64,000 bases of DNA. Source: Frateuria_A sp035943815 (GTDB lineage: Bacteria; Pseudomonadota; Gammaproteobacteria; Xanthomonadales; Rhodanobacteraceae). The position numbers and the translations under genes are program-made. The stretch lies in contig NZ_DASZBU010000009.1 of assembly GCF_035943815.1 (NCBI RefSeq), positions 62,001 to 126,000 on the forward strand, given 5' to 3'. Shown here piece after piece: positions 51,545 to 61,997 of the stretch; the first letter of the stretch is position 1; each line of letters starts with the position of its first letter. The notes below the pieces were generated by a model. It searched no databases, was not told where the DNA came from, and saw only the letters and a program-made list of their open reading frames with translations.

Positions 51545-52894
51545 TCACTTGCCGATGCAGAAGCTGCCGAAGATGGCCCCCAGCAGATCGTCGCTGGTGT
51601 AGCTGCCGGTGATCTGCCCCAGCGCGTGCTGGGCTTGGCGCAGGTCTTCTGCGGCCAGCTCGCCGGCGCGACTTGCAGCCAGGACGCGGGCTGCGTGATC
51701 CAGGTGCTCCTGCACGCTCTGCAGCGCCAGCACGTGGCGCCGGCGGGCGCTGAAGGCGCCTTCGCCGCTGCCCGCGCCGGCGCGTTGCTTCAGTTCCGTG
51801 CGAAGCGCTTCGAGGCCTTCGCCGGTGCGTGCCGAAGCCCACAGCCAGCGCAGGCCCTCGCGCGTGGCGGCGTGCGGCGCCACGGCGTCCAGGTCGATCT
51901 TGTTGACCAGCACCAGCCGCGCGACGGTATCGGGCAGGTCCGCCAGCAGGGCGAGGTCGGCCTCGGCGCCGGACGCATCGGTGACCAGCAGGGCGAGATC
52001 GGCGCCGGCCAGCTCGCCACGGGCGCGGCGCACGCCTTCGCGCTCGACCGTGTCTTGCGTTTCGCGCAGGCCGGCGGTGTCGACCAGTTCCAGCACAACG
52101 CCGTCCAGGCTGACGGTTTCGCGCAGCACGTCGCGTGTGGTGCCGGCAATCGGCGTCACGATGGCGCGGTCGCTCTGCGCCAGCGCATTGAGCAGGCTGG
52201 ACTTCCCCACGTTGGGGCGGCCGACGATGGCCACCTTCAGGCCGTCGGTCAGGCGCACGCCGCGGCGGGCCTCGGCCAACAGTCCCGCGAGCTGCGTGCG
52301 CAGGGTTTCCAGCTGGCGGGCGATGGCCGGGTCGGCGAGGAAATCGATCTCCTCTTCCGGAAAGTCGATCGCCGCTTCCACGTGCACGCGCAGCGCGACC
52401 AGGGCCTCCTGCAGGGCGTGCACGCGCCGCGAGAAGGCGCCGTCGAGCGAACGCAGTGCGGCGCGCGCTCCGGCTTCGGAGCGGGCGGCGATCAGGTCGG
52501 CGACGGCCTCGGCCTGGGCCAGGTCCAGCTTGCCGTTGAGGAAGGCCCGCTCGGTGAACTCGCCCGGCCGCGCCAGCCGCGCACCCAGCGCGCAGACGCG
52601 GCGCAGCAACAGGTCCAGCAGCACGGCGCTGCCGTGGCCCTGCAGTTCGAGCACGTGCTCCCCCGTGTAGGAATGCGGTGCGGGGAAATGGAGCAGCAGC
52701 CCGCGATCGATCAGTTCGCCATCGCCGCCCCGAAACGCCGTCAGGTGCGCATGGCGCGGCGTCGGACGACGGCCGCCGAGCAGGAGCTGTGCGATGGCCG
52801 GCACCTGCGGGCCGGAGACGCGCACCACGCCCACGCCCGCCGGGCCGGGGGCGCTGGCGATCGCGGCGATGGTGTCGTTGTCGGCATCGGGCAT
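51545..52894 (-). CDS. mnmE: tRNA uridine-5-carboxymethylaminomethyl modification GTPase MnmE
   Basis: A 449-residue GTPase that, with MnmG, modifies the wobble uridine of several tRNAs. An N-terminal folate-binding domain (MPDADNDTIAAIASAPGPAG), a helical domain, and an inserted G domain (about 215-375) with GRPNVGKSSLLNALAQ, DTAGLRETQD and NKIDLD. The C-terminus ends FGSFCIGK, the conserved CIGK catalytic cysteine motif. Located downstream of yidC, 46 bp gap, in the rpmH-rnpA-yidC-mnmE unit. Confidence 0.96.
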   Translation of the reverse strand: MPDADNDTIAAIASAPGPAGVGVVRVSGPQVPAIAQLLLGGRRPTPRHAHLTAFRGGDGELIDRGLLLHFPAPHSYTGEHVLELQGHGSAVLLDLLLRRVCALGARLARPGEFTERAFLNGKLDLAQAEAVADLIAARSEAGARAALRSLDGAFSRRVHALQEALVALRVHVEAAIDFPEEEIDFLADPAIARQLETLRTQLAGLLAEARRGVRLTDGLKVAIVGRPNVGKSSLLNALAQSDRAIVTPIAGTTRDVLRETVSLDGVVLELVDTAGLRETQDTVEREGVRRARGELAGADLALLVTDASGAEADLALLADLPDTVARLVLVNKIDLDAVAPHAATREGLRWLWASARTGEGLEALRTELKQRAGAGSGEGAFSARRRHVLALQSVQEHLDHAARVLAASRAGELAAEDLRQAQHALGQITGSYTSDDLLGAIFGSFCIGK

Positions 52895-52940
52895 GCGCAA
52901 AGCATAGCGGGCGCGCCAGGCGCGCCCGCGAACCGCCCGG

Positions 52941-54629
52941 TCAGGCCTTCGCCTTGGCGTCGCCCTGCTCGACCTGGTGGGTGATGTACCACTGCTGGGC
53001 CAGGCCGGTGATGCCGTTGACCACGTAGTACAGGCACAGGCCGGCAGGGAAGAAGGCGAACAGCACCGCGAAGACAAGCGGCATGAACTTCATCATCTTC
53101 GCCTGGGCCGGATCCATGCCGGTGGCCGGCATCAGGTATTGCTGGCCCAGCATCACCAGCGTGTAAAGCGCCGGCAGCACGAAGAACGGATCGGGCGCCG
53201 ACAGGTCGTGGATCCAGCCGAAGAACGGCGCCTGGCGCAGCTCCACGCTTTCGCGCAGCACTTCGTACAGGCCGTAGAAGATCGGGATGGTGATCAGCAC
53301 CGGGAAGCAGCCGGTCATCGGGTTGACCTTCTCCTTCTTGTACAGCTCCATCATCGCCATCTGCATCTTCTGCTTGTCGTCGCCGAAGCGCTCCTTGAGC
53401 GCGGCCACGCGCGGCTGCAGCTTGCGCATCTTGGCGCTGGAGCGGTACTGCGCGGCGGTGAGCTTCCAGGTCAGGCCCTTGATGATCAGCACCAGCAGGA
53501 TGATGGCCACGCCCCAGTTGCCGCTGATCTTCTCCAGCCACGACAAGAGCGCATGCATCGGCTGCGCGATCACGGTGAACATGCCGTAGTTGGTCGCCAG
53601 CGACAGCCCGGGTGCGATGGTATCGAGGGTGCCGGTGAGCTTCGGCCCGATGTACAGGCGAGCCTCGCTGCTGGTGCTCTGGCCGGGGGCCACGCTGAGG
53701 GTCGGACCCACGGTGCGGATCAGGTAGGTGGGATGCTCGCCGCCGGCATTGACCACGTCGGTGCTGTAGCTGGAGGTCTGTGTCGCGGGCGGAATCCAGG
53801 CCGCAAAGAAATAGTGCTGCAGCATCGCCGCCCAGCCGCCGGCGAAGCTCTGGCGCAGCGGGTCCTTCTGGAACTTGTCGAAGGCGAGCGACTTGAAGTG
53901 GTCTTCGGGGCTGTACCAGCCGGCGCCGAAGAAGCTGGCGGCGGAAGGGTCGGTCATGTTCTGCAGCCAGCCGGTATGCGCGGGGCGCGGCGCGCGCTGC
54001 AGCTGCTCGTAGGCATTGCCCTGCCATGGCGCGGTGCCGGCGTTGTCGATGCGCTGGCTTAGGGCCACTTCGTAGCTGCCGCGCTTCAAGGTATAGCTCT
54101 TGGTGACCTTGATGCCGCCCTGCTGCCAGGTCAGCTCGGCCTTGAGTTCCGGCTCGCCGCTGGCCAGCTCGTAATGGGTCTGCGCCGACTGGAACAGCGC
54201 GCGATGGTCAGGCGCCGGGCTGCCCGCGCTGACCAGGCCGCTCTGCGCGACGAAATAGTCGGCTGCCGCATCGTCCAGCAGGCGCACCGGCGGCGGATTG
54301 GGGTGCTTCTTGGTGACCGGTTCGGCCGGATAGGCCAGCAGTTCCGCGCGCACCACGCTGCCGCCGCGCGTGTCGATGGTCAGGCGCAGCACATCGTTGC
54401 TGACCGTGACCAGTTGCCCCGCCGCGGTAGCCGGCGCGCCGCTGGCGATCGCCGGCGTAGCGGCCGACGGCGCGCCCGGCACGGTGTTGTCCGCCGGCAG
54501 GCTCGTGCTGCTGGCCGCCATTGGGGCGATGGCAGCGGGCGCCGGCGTGTAGTCCTTCTCCCAAGCCATCCACAGCAGGTAGGCCACGGCCATCAAGGCA
54601 AACAGAAGAAACGTGCGCGTCTGGTTCAT
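52941..54629 (-). CDS. yidC: Membrane protein insertase YidC
   Basis: A 562-residue inner-membrane insertase. An N-terminal helix (TFLLFALMAVAYLLWMAW), a large periplasmic beta-sandwich (about 60-340) and the C-terminal five-helix insertase core (NWGVAIILLVLIIKGLTWKLTAAQYRSSAKMRKLQP with its conserved groove region, and FGDDKQKMQMAMMELYKKEKVNPMTGCFPVL). It inserts small proteins alone and works with SecYEG. The start at 54629 (MNQTRTFLLF) is typical. It lies 61 bp after rnpA; no yidD gene separates them. Confidence 0.96.
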   Translation of the reverse strand: MNQTRTFLLFALMAVAYLLWMAWEKDYTPAPAAIAPMAASSTSLPADNTVPGAPSAATPAIASGAPATAAGQLVTVSNDVLRLTIDTRGGSVVRAELLAYPAEPVTKKHPNPPPVRLLDDAAADYFVAQSGLVSAGSPAPDHRALFQSAQTHYELASGEPELKAELTWQQGGIKVTKSYTLKRGSYEVALSQRIDNAGTAPWQGNAYEQLQRAPRPAHTGWLQNMTDPSAASFFGAGWYSPEDHFKSLAFDKFQKDPLRQSFAGGWAAMLQHYFFAAWIPPATQTSSYSTDVVNAGGEHPTYLIRTVGPTLSVAPGQSTSSEARLYIGPKLTGTLDTIAPGLSLATNYGMFTVIAQPMHALLSWLEKISGNWGVAIILLVLIIKGLTWKLTAAQYRSSAKMRKLQPRVAALKERFGDDKQKMQMAMMELYKKEKVNPMTGCFPVLITIPIFYGLYEVLRESVELRQAPFFGWIHDLSAPDPFFVLPALYTLVMLGQQYLMPATGMDPAQAKMMKFMPLVFAVLFAFFPAGLCLYYVVNGITGLAQQWYITHQVEQGDAKAKA

Positions 54630-54690
54630 CGCGGAACAATTCCGGTGGCGCCGCGGATGCAAGCCGCGGAGGGACAGGGCAAAGGGGAGG

Positions 54691-55071
54691 TCAACACGCG
54701 ATTGTGCCGGTGCCTTCGGTGGGCTTCAACGGCGGCAGCTTGCGCCAGAGCGCGTCGATCTCGGCCAGGAGCTCGTGGCCGGGCACGCCGGCGGCAGCCT
54801 CGCGCGCCATCACCACCACGTCCACCGGCGGCAGTTGCGCGCGGGCACGCCGGAACGACTCGCGCAACAGGCGCTTGATCCGGTTGCGCTCGACCGCGCG
54901 CTTGGACACGCGCTTGGAAATGGCCAGGCCCAGCCGGGCGTGGGCCAGCCCGTTGGGACGATAGCGCACAGAAAAACAGCGGCCGCCGAGGCGGCCGCTG
55001 GCATGACGCAAGGCGGCGAAGTCGCCGGCGCGGCGGATCCGCGCATCGCGCGGCAGGCCGGCGGCGGGCAT
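54691..55071 (-). CDS. rnpA: Ribonuclease P protein component
   Basis: A 126-residue basic protein that helps the RNase P RNA cut tRNA 5' leaders. The signature RNR motif is SKRVSKRAVERNRIKRLLRESFR, followed by the aromatic substrate cleft VVVMAREAAAG. It lies 14 bp after rpmH and shares its promoter. Confidence 0.95.
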   Translation of the reverse strand: MPAAGLPRDARIRRAGDFAALRHASGRLGGRCFSVRYRPNGLAHARLGLAISKRVSKRAVERNRIKRLLRESFRRARAQLPPVDVVVMAREAAAGVPGHELLAEIDALWRKLPPLKPTEGTGTIAC

Positions 55072-55085
55072 GACGCTCGCGCCGC

Positions 55086-55220
55086 TTACGGGATCAGGCG
55101 CTTGCGACCCTTGGCGCGACGGGCGTTGAGCACCTTACGGCCATCGGCGGTCGCCATACGGGCACGGAAGCCGTGGGTGCGGGCGCGCTTGAGCTTGCTC
55201 GGCTGGAAGGTCCGCTTCAT
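55086..55220 (-). CDS. rpmH: Ribosomal protein L34
   Basis: A 44-residue basic protein (MKRTFQPSKLKRARTHGFRAR and RKVLNARRAKGRKRL) that binds 23S rRNA in the large subunit. First gene of the rpmH-rnpA-yidC-mnmE operon; a strong promoter lies 40-70 bp upstream. Confidence 0.98.
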   Translation of the reverse strand: MKRTFQPSKLKRARTHGFRARMATADGRKVLNARRAKGRKRLIP

Positions 55221-55259
55221 GGCTGTAGCTCCAGAAGAAAGTCGATAAAAAGGTTGGAA

Positions 55260-55289
55260 ATTATGGGGCTTGCGCGCGCTGGCTGTCAA
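55260..55289 (-). promoter_or_regulatory. Sigma-70 promoter of the rpmH operon
   Basis: TTGACA (55284-55289) and CATAAT (55260-55265) on the minus strand, spacer 18 bp. The predicted start lies about 30 bp before rpmH. The -35 hexamer is a perfect consensus, fitting a highly expressed ribosomal protein gene. Confidence 0.75.
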
Positions 55290-55401
55290 ACTGCCGTTGA
55301 TGCGGCCTGTGGACATCGCTGGGGATATGCTGGGGGTTGGCTGCTAGACTTGCCGGTCCACCCTGCGCGCAAGCGCCCTTTCGTCGGTCAAGAACTATCC
55401 C

Positions 55402-56733
55402 ATGAGTGATCTGTGGCGGCGCTGCCTTGAGCGCCTGGAAAGCGAGCTGAGCGCCGAGGAGCTGCACACCTGGCTGATGCCGCTGCAGGCGCGCGAGGAA
55501 GCGGCCGGGGTGCAGTTGTTCGCGCCCAACCCGTACACGCTGGACACCGTCCGCGAACGCTACCTGCCACGGATCGAGACCGTACTCGCCCAACTGGCCG
55601 GACGCTCGTGCGTGGTGCGCCTGGACGTGGGCTCGAGTGCGCCCCGTGCCGCCGCAAGGCCGGCTGCGAGCAAGGCGGCCGCCGCCGCGGAGCCCGCGGT
55701 TGCGCCATCCTTCGTGCACAACCTCGACCCGCACTACACCTTCGAGACCTTCGTCGAGGGCAAGTCCAACCAGCTGGGCAAGGCGGCCGCCATGCAGGTG
55801 GCGATGAACCCGGGCCGCGCCTACAACCCGCTGCTGCTCTACGGTGGCACCGGCTTGGGAAAAACCCACCTGATGCACGCGGCCGGCAACCTGATGCGCG
55901 AGCGCAACTCGAGCTGCAAGGTGCTGTACCTGCGCTCGGAGCAGTTCGTCGGCGCCATGATCGAGGCGTTGCGCACGAAGAACATGGATCAGTTCAAGCA
56001 GCGCTTCCGCTCGGTCGACGCGCTGCTGATCGACGACATCCAGTTTTTCGCCGGCAAGGACACCACGCAGGAGGAGTTCTTCCACACCTTCAACGCGCTG
56101 TTCGAGTCCAAGCAGCAGATCATCCTGACCTGCGACCGCTATCCCAAGGAAGTGGACAAGCTTGAGCCGCGGCTGAAATCGCGACTGGGCTGGGGCCTGT
56201 CGGTAGCAATCGAGCCGCCGGATTTCGAGACGCGCGCGGCAATTCTTCTGTCCAAGGCACACGACAAGGGCGTGGCGGTGAGCGAGAACGTGGCGATGCT
56301 GCTGGCCAAGCGCATCCGCTCCAACGTGCGCGACCTGGAAGGGGCGTTGAACACCCTCGCCGCCCGCGCGAACTTCTACGGCAAGCCGATCACCACCGAC
56401 TTCGCCGAGGAAACCCTGCGCGACCTGCTGGCCACCCACGCGCAGGCCGTGACTGTGCCCAACATCCAGAAGATCACCGCCGAATACTTCAACGTGCGCC
56501 TGCAGGACCTCCTGTCCAAGCGGCGCGTGCGTTCGCTGGCAAGGCCGCGCCAGATCGCGATGGCCTTGTCGAAGGAGCTGACCGAACACAGCCTGCCGGA
56601 GATCGGCGAAGCGTTTGGCGGGCGCGACCACACCACGGTGCTGCATGCCTGCCGCACGATCCGCAAGTTGTGCGAAACCGACGCGCGCATGCGGCAGGAC
56701 TGGGAGCAGCTGATCCGCGTGCTGACGGGGTAA
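55402..56733 (+). CDS. dnaA: Chromosomal replication initiator DnaA
   Basis: A 443-residue initiator. Domain I (MSDLWRRCLERLESELSAEEL) contacts DnaB/helpers; a Pro/Ala-rich domain II linker is at about 75-100; the AAA+ domain III has LLLYGGTGLGKTHLMHA and DALLIDDIQFFAGK; domain IV has the DnaA box-binding helix-turn-helix ending with the signature GGRDHTTVLHACRTI. Divergent from rpmH by 181 bp. No good ribosome-binding site is visible before the ATG. Confidence 0.97.
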   Translation: MSDLWRRCLERLESELSAEELHTWLMPLQAREEAAGVQLFAPNPYTLDTVRERYLPRIETVLAQLAGRSCVVRLDVGSSAPRAAARPAASKAAAAAEPAVAPSFVHNLDPHYTFETFVEGKSNQLGKAAAMQVAMNPGRAYNPLLLYGGTGLGKTHLMHAAGNLMRERNSSCKVLYLRSEQFVGAMIEALRTKNMDQFKQRFRSVDALLIDDIQFFAGKDTTQEEFFHTFNALFESKQQIILTCDRYPKEVDKLEPRLKSRLGWGLSVAIEPPDFETRAAILLSKAHDKGVAVSENVAMLLAKRIRSNVRDLEGALNTLAARANFYGKPITTDFAEETLRDLLATHAQAVTVPNIQKITAEYFNVRLQDLLSKRRVRSLARPRQIAMALSKELTEHSLPEIGEAFGGRDHTTVLHACRTIRKLCETDARMRQDWEQLIRVLTG

Positions 56734-56961
56734 ACCGCTTGAAAAGGGGTGGCCGAAGCTGTGGATAATAGGTGGATGTTTCGGGGCGCGGATTTATCCA
56801 CAATCCACACACAGCGAGCGGGCCCGGTTAAGCACATCGACAGGCCTATGCAAGTTATTGATTTTTTGGTGGAATTCGGAAAATCATGGTTATCCACCGC
56901 ACCTACAACAACTACTAGCCTTCTTTAAAAAAACAGAGCAACAGCCAGGGGAAGCCCACAC
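56734..56961. other. oriC: Putative replication origin oriC (dnaA-dnaN intergenic)
   Basis: This 228-bp gap holds two perfect DnaA boxes, TGTGGATAA (56760-56768) and TTATCCACA (56794-56802), in opposite orientation, and one near box TTATCCACC (56890-56898). An AT-rich stretch (56855-56895, including TTATTGATTTTTT) and another at 56921-56936 (TTCTTTAAAAAAAC) could be the unwinding element. Location between dnaA and dnaN fits origins in related bacteria. No canonical box was found in the rpmH-dnaA gap. Confidence 0.75.
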
Positions 56962-58062
56962 ATGCAATTCAGCATCCAACGAGAAGCTTTGCTCAAGCCG
57001 CTGCAGCAGGTCGTGGGCGTGGTCGAGCGGCGACAGACCTTGCCGGTGCTCGCCAACCTGCTGGTCAGGGTGGCTGGAGGTCGGGTTTCGCTGACCGGCA
57101 CCGACCTCGAGGTGGAAATGATCGCTGCTGCCCCCGTGGACCAGGCTGGCGATGGCGAGATCACCATTCCCGCGCGCAAGCTCTTCGACATCGTGCGCGC
57201 GCTTCCCGATGGCGTACGTATCGACCTCAAGCTCAACGGCGACCGTGTGGCGATGACCGCGGGCCGTAGCCGCTTCACGCTTGCGACGCTGCCCGCCAGC
57301 GAATTTCCGACCATCGACGAGATAGAGCTGGTCGAGCGCGTGAGCCTGCCGGAGGAGGTATTGCGTGATCTGATGGAGCGTACGGCCTTCGCCATGGCCA
57401 ACCAGGACGTGCGCTATTACCTCAACGGCATGCTGCTGGATCTGCAGGAACACACGCTGCGGTGCGTGGCCACCGATGGCCACCGGTTGGCGCTCAAGGA
57501 AACCAAGCTTGAAAGCAAGGTTGCCGCGCGCCGCCAGATCATCATTCCGCGCAAGGGTGTCAATGAGCTGGTCGGCCTGTTCGAGACCGGGGACGGCCAA
57601 GTGGAACTGGAATTCGGCCGCAATCATTTGCGCGTGCGTCGTGGCGAGGTGGTGTTCACCTCCAAGCTGATCGATGGCCGTTTCCCCGATTACGAGGCAG
57701 TGATCCCGCTGGGCGCAGACAAGCGCGCCACGCTGGATCGCGAAGTGCTGCGCGGGGCGTTGCAACGCGCGGCGATCCTTTCCAACGAGAAGTATCGCGG
57801 CGTGAAGCTCGAGCTTTCGCCAGGCAAGCTGCGCATCGTGGCGCACAATCCGGAACAGGAAGAGGCGGTCGAGGAAGTCGAGGCCGACACGGTCGTGTCC
57901 GACCTGGCTGTGGGTTTCAACGTGGGTTATCTGCTCGACGCGCTGTCGGCGTTGAAGGGCGAACGCGCGCGCCTTAACCTGCGCGACGCACAGTCGAGCT
58001 GCCTGGTGCAGGAAGACGACAACGACCAGTCGCGCCACGTCATCATGCCGCTGCGCCTCTGA
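56962..58062 (+). CDS. dnaN: DNA polymerase III beta sliding clamp
   Basis: A 366-residue clamp made of three similar domains (about 1-120, 125-245, 247-366), which dimerises around DNA and tethers polymerase. Characteristic pieces: MQFSIQREALLKPLQQVVGVV, LTGTDLEVEMIA, VRYYLNGMLLDL, ATDGHRLAL and the C-terminal HVIMPLRL that lines the partner pocket. AGGGGA lies upstream of the ATG. Follows oriC directly. Confidence 0.97.
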   Translation: MQFSIQREALLKPLQQVVGVVERRQTLPVLANLLVRVAGGRVSLTGTDLEVEMIAAAPVDQAGDGEITIPARKLFDIVRALPDGVRIDLKLNGDRVAMTAGRSRFTLATLPASEFPTIDEIELVERVSLPEEVLRDLMERTAFAMANQDVRYYLNGMLLDLQEHTLRCVATDGHRLALKETKLESKVAARRQIIIPRKGVNELVGLFETGDGQVELEFGRNHLRVRRGEVVFTSKLIDGRFPDYEAVIPLGADKRATLDREVLRGALQRAAILSNEKYRGVKLELSPGKLRIVAHNPEQEEAVEEVEADTVVSDLAVGFNVGYLLDALSALKGERARLNLRDAQSSCLVQEDDNDQSRHVIMPLRL

Positions 58063-58094
58063 CGTGAGACAAGCAGGGCCTAGGGTCGCCCCGC

Positions 58095-58130
58095 AACGCC
58101 GGAGCCGTCAGCAGACGCTCCGGCGTTGTT
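58095..58130 (+). terminator. Hairpin after dnaN, possible attenuator before recF
   Basis: Perfect 11-bp stem AACGCCGGAGC (58095-58105) with GCTCCGGCGTT (58117-58127), loop 11 bases, followed by GTTCGTTGT, only partly U-rich. It lies 20 bp before the recF start and may reduce transcription into recF. Confidence 0.5.
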
Positions 58131-58146
58131 CGTTGTGGGGTGGCCA

Positions 58147-59226
58147 ATGAAGTTCGAGCGCCTGCGGATCCAGGGGCTGCGCTGCCTCACCGACGTGACC
58201 GTGACTCTGGGTGAGGGCATCCACGTATTCGTGGGCTCGAACGGCGCAGGCAAGACCAGTGTGCTGGAAGCCGCCTATTTGCTCTCGCACGGACGCTCGT
58301 TCCGGAGCGGGGCACGCGAAGCGCTGATGCAGCGGGGTCAAGCCGGCTTATCCGTGTTCGCCGAAGTCCAGGACGAGAGCGGCGGTTACCGCCGGTTGGG
58401 ACTGGGGCGGTCCGGTACGCGCTGGGACGCGCGCCTGGACGGCATCGACGTGCCGCTCGGTCAATTGGTGCAGGCTTGCGCGGTGGTCTGCTTCGAACCT
58501 GGCTCGCACGCCTTGATCGCGGGCGCCGCCGAGGAACGGCGGCGTTTTCTTGATTGGGGTGTGTTCCACGTGGAACACACCTTCCTGGCCGTGTGGCGGC
58601 GGTATCAACGCGCTTTGAAGCAGCGCAACGCCTTGCTGCGCATGGGAGAGGCCGGCACCAACGAGCTTTATGAACCCTGGGAACGGGAGTTGGGCGACGC
58701 GGGAGCAATCATCGACAATTACCGGCGCAGCTATCTCGACCGACTGCTTCCCGTGCTGGCCGAAGGCGCCAGCTACCTACTTCCCGAGCTGGGGCCGCTT
58801 AGCCTGCGCTACCGCCGAGGCTGGGCCGATGATGCTTCGCTGTCCGGTGTGCTGGCCGAGCAGCGGGGGAGGGATCTGGCCCGAACCCATACCACGGCGG
58901 GTCCTCATCGGGCCGATTGGTCGCTCTCGTTCGAACAAGCGCCCCTGCGTGAACATCTGTCGCGGGGGCAGGAGAAGTTGGCCGCACTCGCCTGTCTCCT
59001 GGCACAGGCGCAACTGTACGCGAATTGCCGGGGCGACTGGCCGGTGGTTTGCCTTGATGATCTGGCGTCCGAGCTGGATCTGGCCCATCAGTCAGCGCTG
59101 GTCGATCGCCTGGCCTCGGTGGATGCACAGGTCTTGATCACCGGGACGGAGTGCCCGCTCCCCTTACAGTCACGCCCCCACCGGGTGTTCCACGTGGAAC
59201 AGGGAAAAATCCGCCCTCTGCTATAA
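58147..59226 (+). CDS. recF: Recombination mediator RecF
   Basis: A 359-residue SMC-like ATPase that helps load RecA at gaps. Walker A GSNGAGKTSVLEAAYLLS, signature motif EHLSRGQEKLAALACLLAQ and Walker B VVCLDDLASELD. Start ATG 58147 (MKFERLRIQGL). Two perfect parS-type palindromes lie within the coding sequence. The stop (TAA, 59224-59226) is inside the -10 element of the next promoter. Confidence 0.96.
   Translation: MKFERLRIQGLRCLTDVTVTLGEGIHVFVGSNGAGKTSVLEAAYLLSHGRSFRSGAREALMQRGQAGLSVFAEVQDESGGYRRLGLGRSGTRWDARLDGIDVPLGQLVQACAVVCFEPGSHALIAGAAEERRRFLDWGVFHVEHTFLAVWRRYQRALKQRNALLRMGEAGTNELYEPWERELGDAGAIIDNYRRSYLDRLLPVLAEGASYLLPELGPLSLRYRRGWADDASLSGVLAEQRGRDLARTHTTAGPHRADWSLSFEQAPLREHLSRGQEKLAALACLLAQAQLYANCRGDWPVVCLDDLASELDLAHQSALVDRLASVDAQVLITGTECPLPLQSRPHRVFHVEQGKIRPLL
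58562..58577. other. parS: parS site 1 (inside recF)
   Basis: TGTTCCACGTGGAACA, a perfect 16-bp palindrome and a standard parS sequence in gammaproteobacteria; flanked by G and C to make an 18-bp palindrome (58561-58578). A parA-parB operon is in the same window at 25-26.8 kb. ParB is expected to load here. Confidence 0.9.
59186..59201. other. parS: parS site 2 (3' end of recF)
   Basis: A second perfect TGTTCCACGTGGAACA, 624 bp from the first. It overlaps the -35 region of the predicted gyrB promoter (-10 at 59222-59227), so ParB binding could also influence gyrB expression. Confidence 0.9.
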
Positions 59227-59227
59227 T
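59219..59227 (+). promoter_or_regulatory. Extended -10 promoter for gyrB
   Basis: TGCTATAAT (TG at 59219-59220, TATAAT at 59222-59227) is a perfect extended -10. There is no good -35 hexamer 17 bp upstream; that position is occupied by the end of parS site 2. The predicted start is near 59234, about 57 bp before the chosen gyrB ATG. Confidence 0.6.
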
Positions 59228-59290
59228 CACGCGATGGCTTTTCCGCGCCGGCGACCGCCGGAGCGCGGGCGGCGCCGCAACGGGCATGGC

Positions 59291-61705
<2,415 letters not shown>

Positions 61706-61712
61706 TCGCGCA

Positions 61713-61738
61713 GGTCGCCGCCGTGGCCGGCGGCGACC
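61713..61738 (+). terminator. Hairpin after gyrB
   Basis: Perfect 10-bp stem GGTCGCCGCC (61713-61722) and GGCGGCGACC (61729-61738) with a 6-base loop, 8 bp after the gyrB stop. No strong T run follows, so efficiency is uncertain. The rest of 61739-61997 contains an A/T patch (61845-61854) but no gene. Confidence 0.55.
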
Positions 61739-61997
61739 CACGCCTTTGCCCGAGCACATCCGGGGCCGCCACGCGCGAACGAACCATCGCTTGCCTGCGG
61801 GCCCTCTCGGGAACCTGCATTGGCAGTCGTGACGCCGCTTTGCCAAAAAATTTTCACCGGGCGCGGCAATCTGCCTGCAACCCATTGATTTAGATGAACC
61901 TTCCATGCGGCAGTGCAACTTGTTATCGCCTGCCTGCTCGGGTTACGCTCAGCGATCCCCCGCACGATTTGTGCGAAAAACCTTACAGAGGACTGCC

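Noticed and set aside
55306..55318. TGTGGACAT before dnaA as a DnaA box
   Set aside because: Two mismatches from the consensus box and isolated; insufficient support.
61920..61948. TTGTTA-N17-TTACGC as the promoter of the TPR gene
   Set aside because: The -10 hexamer is too far from consensus to report as a feature.
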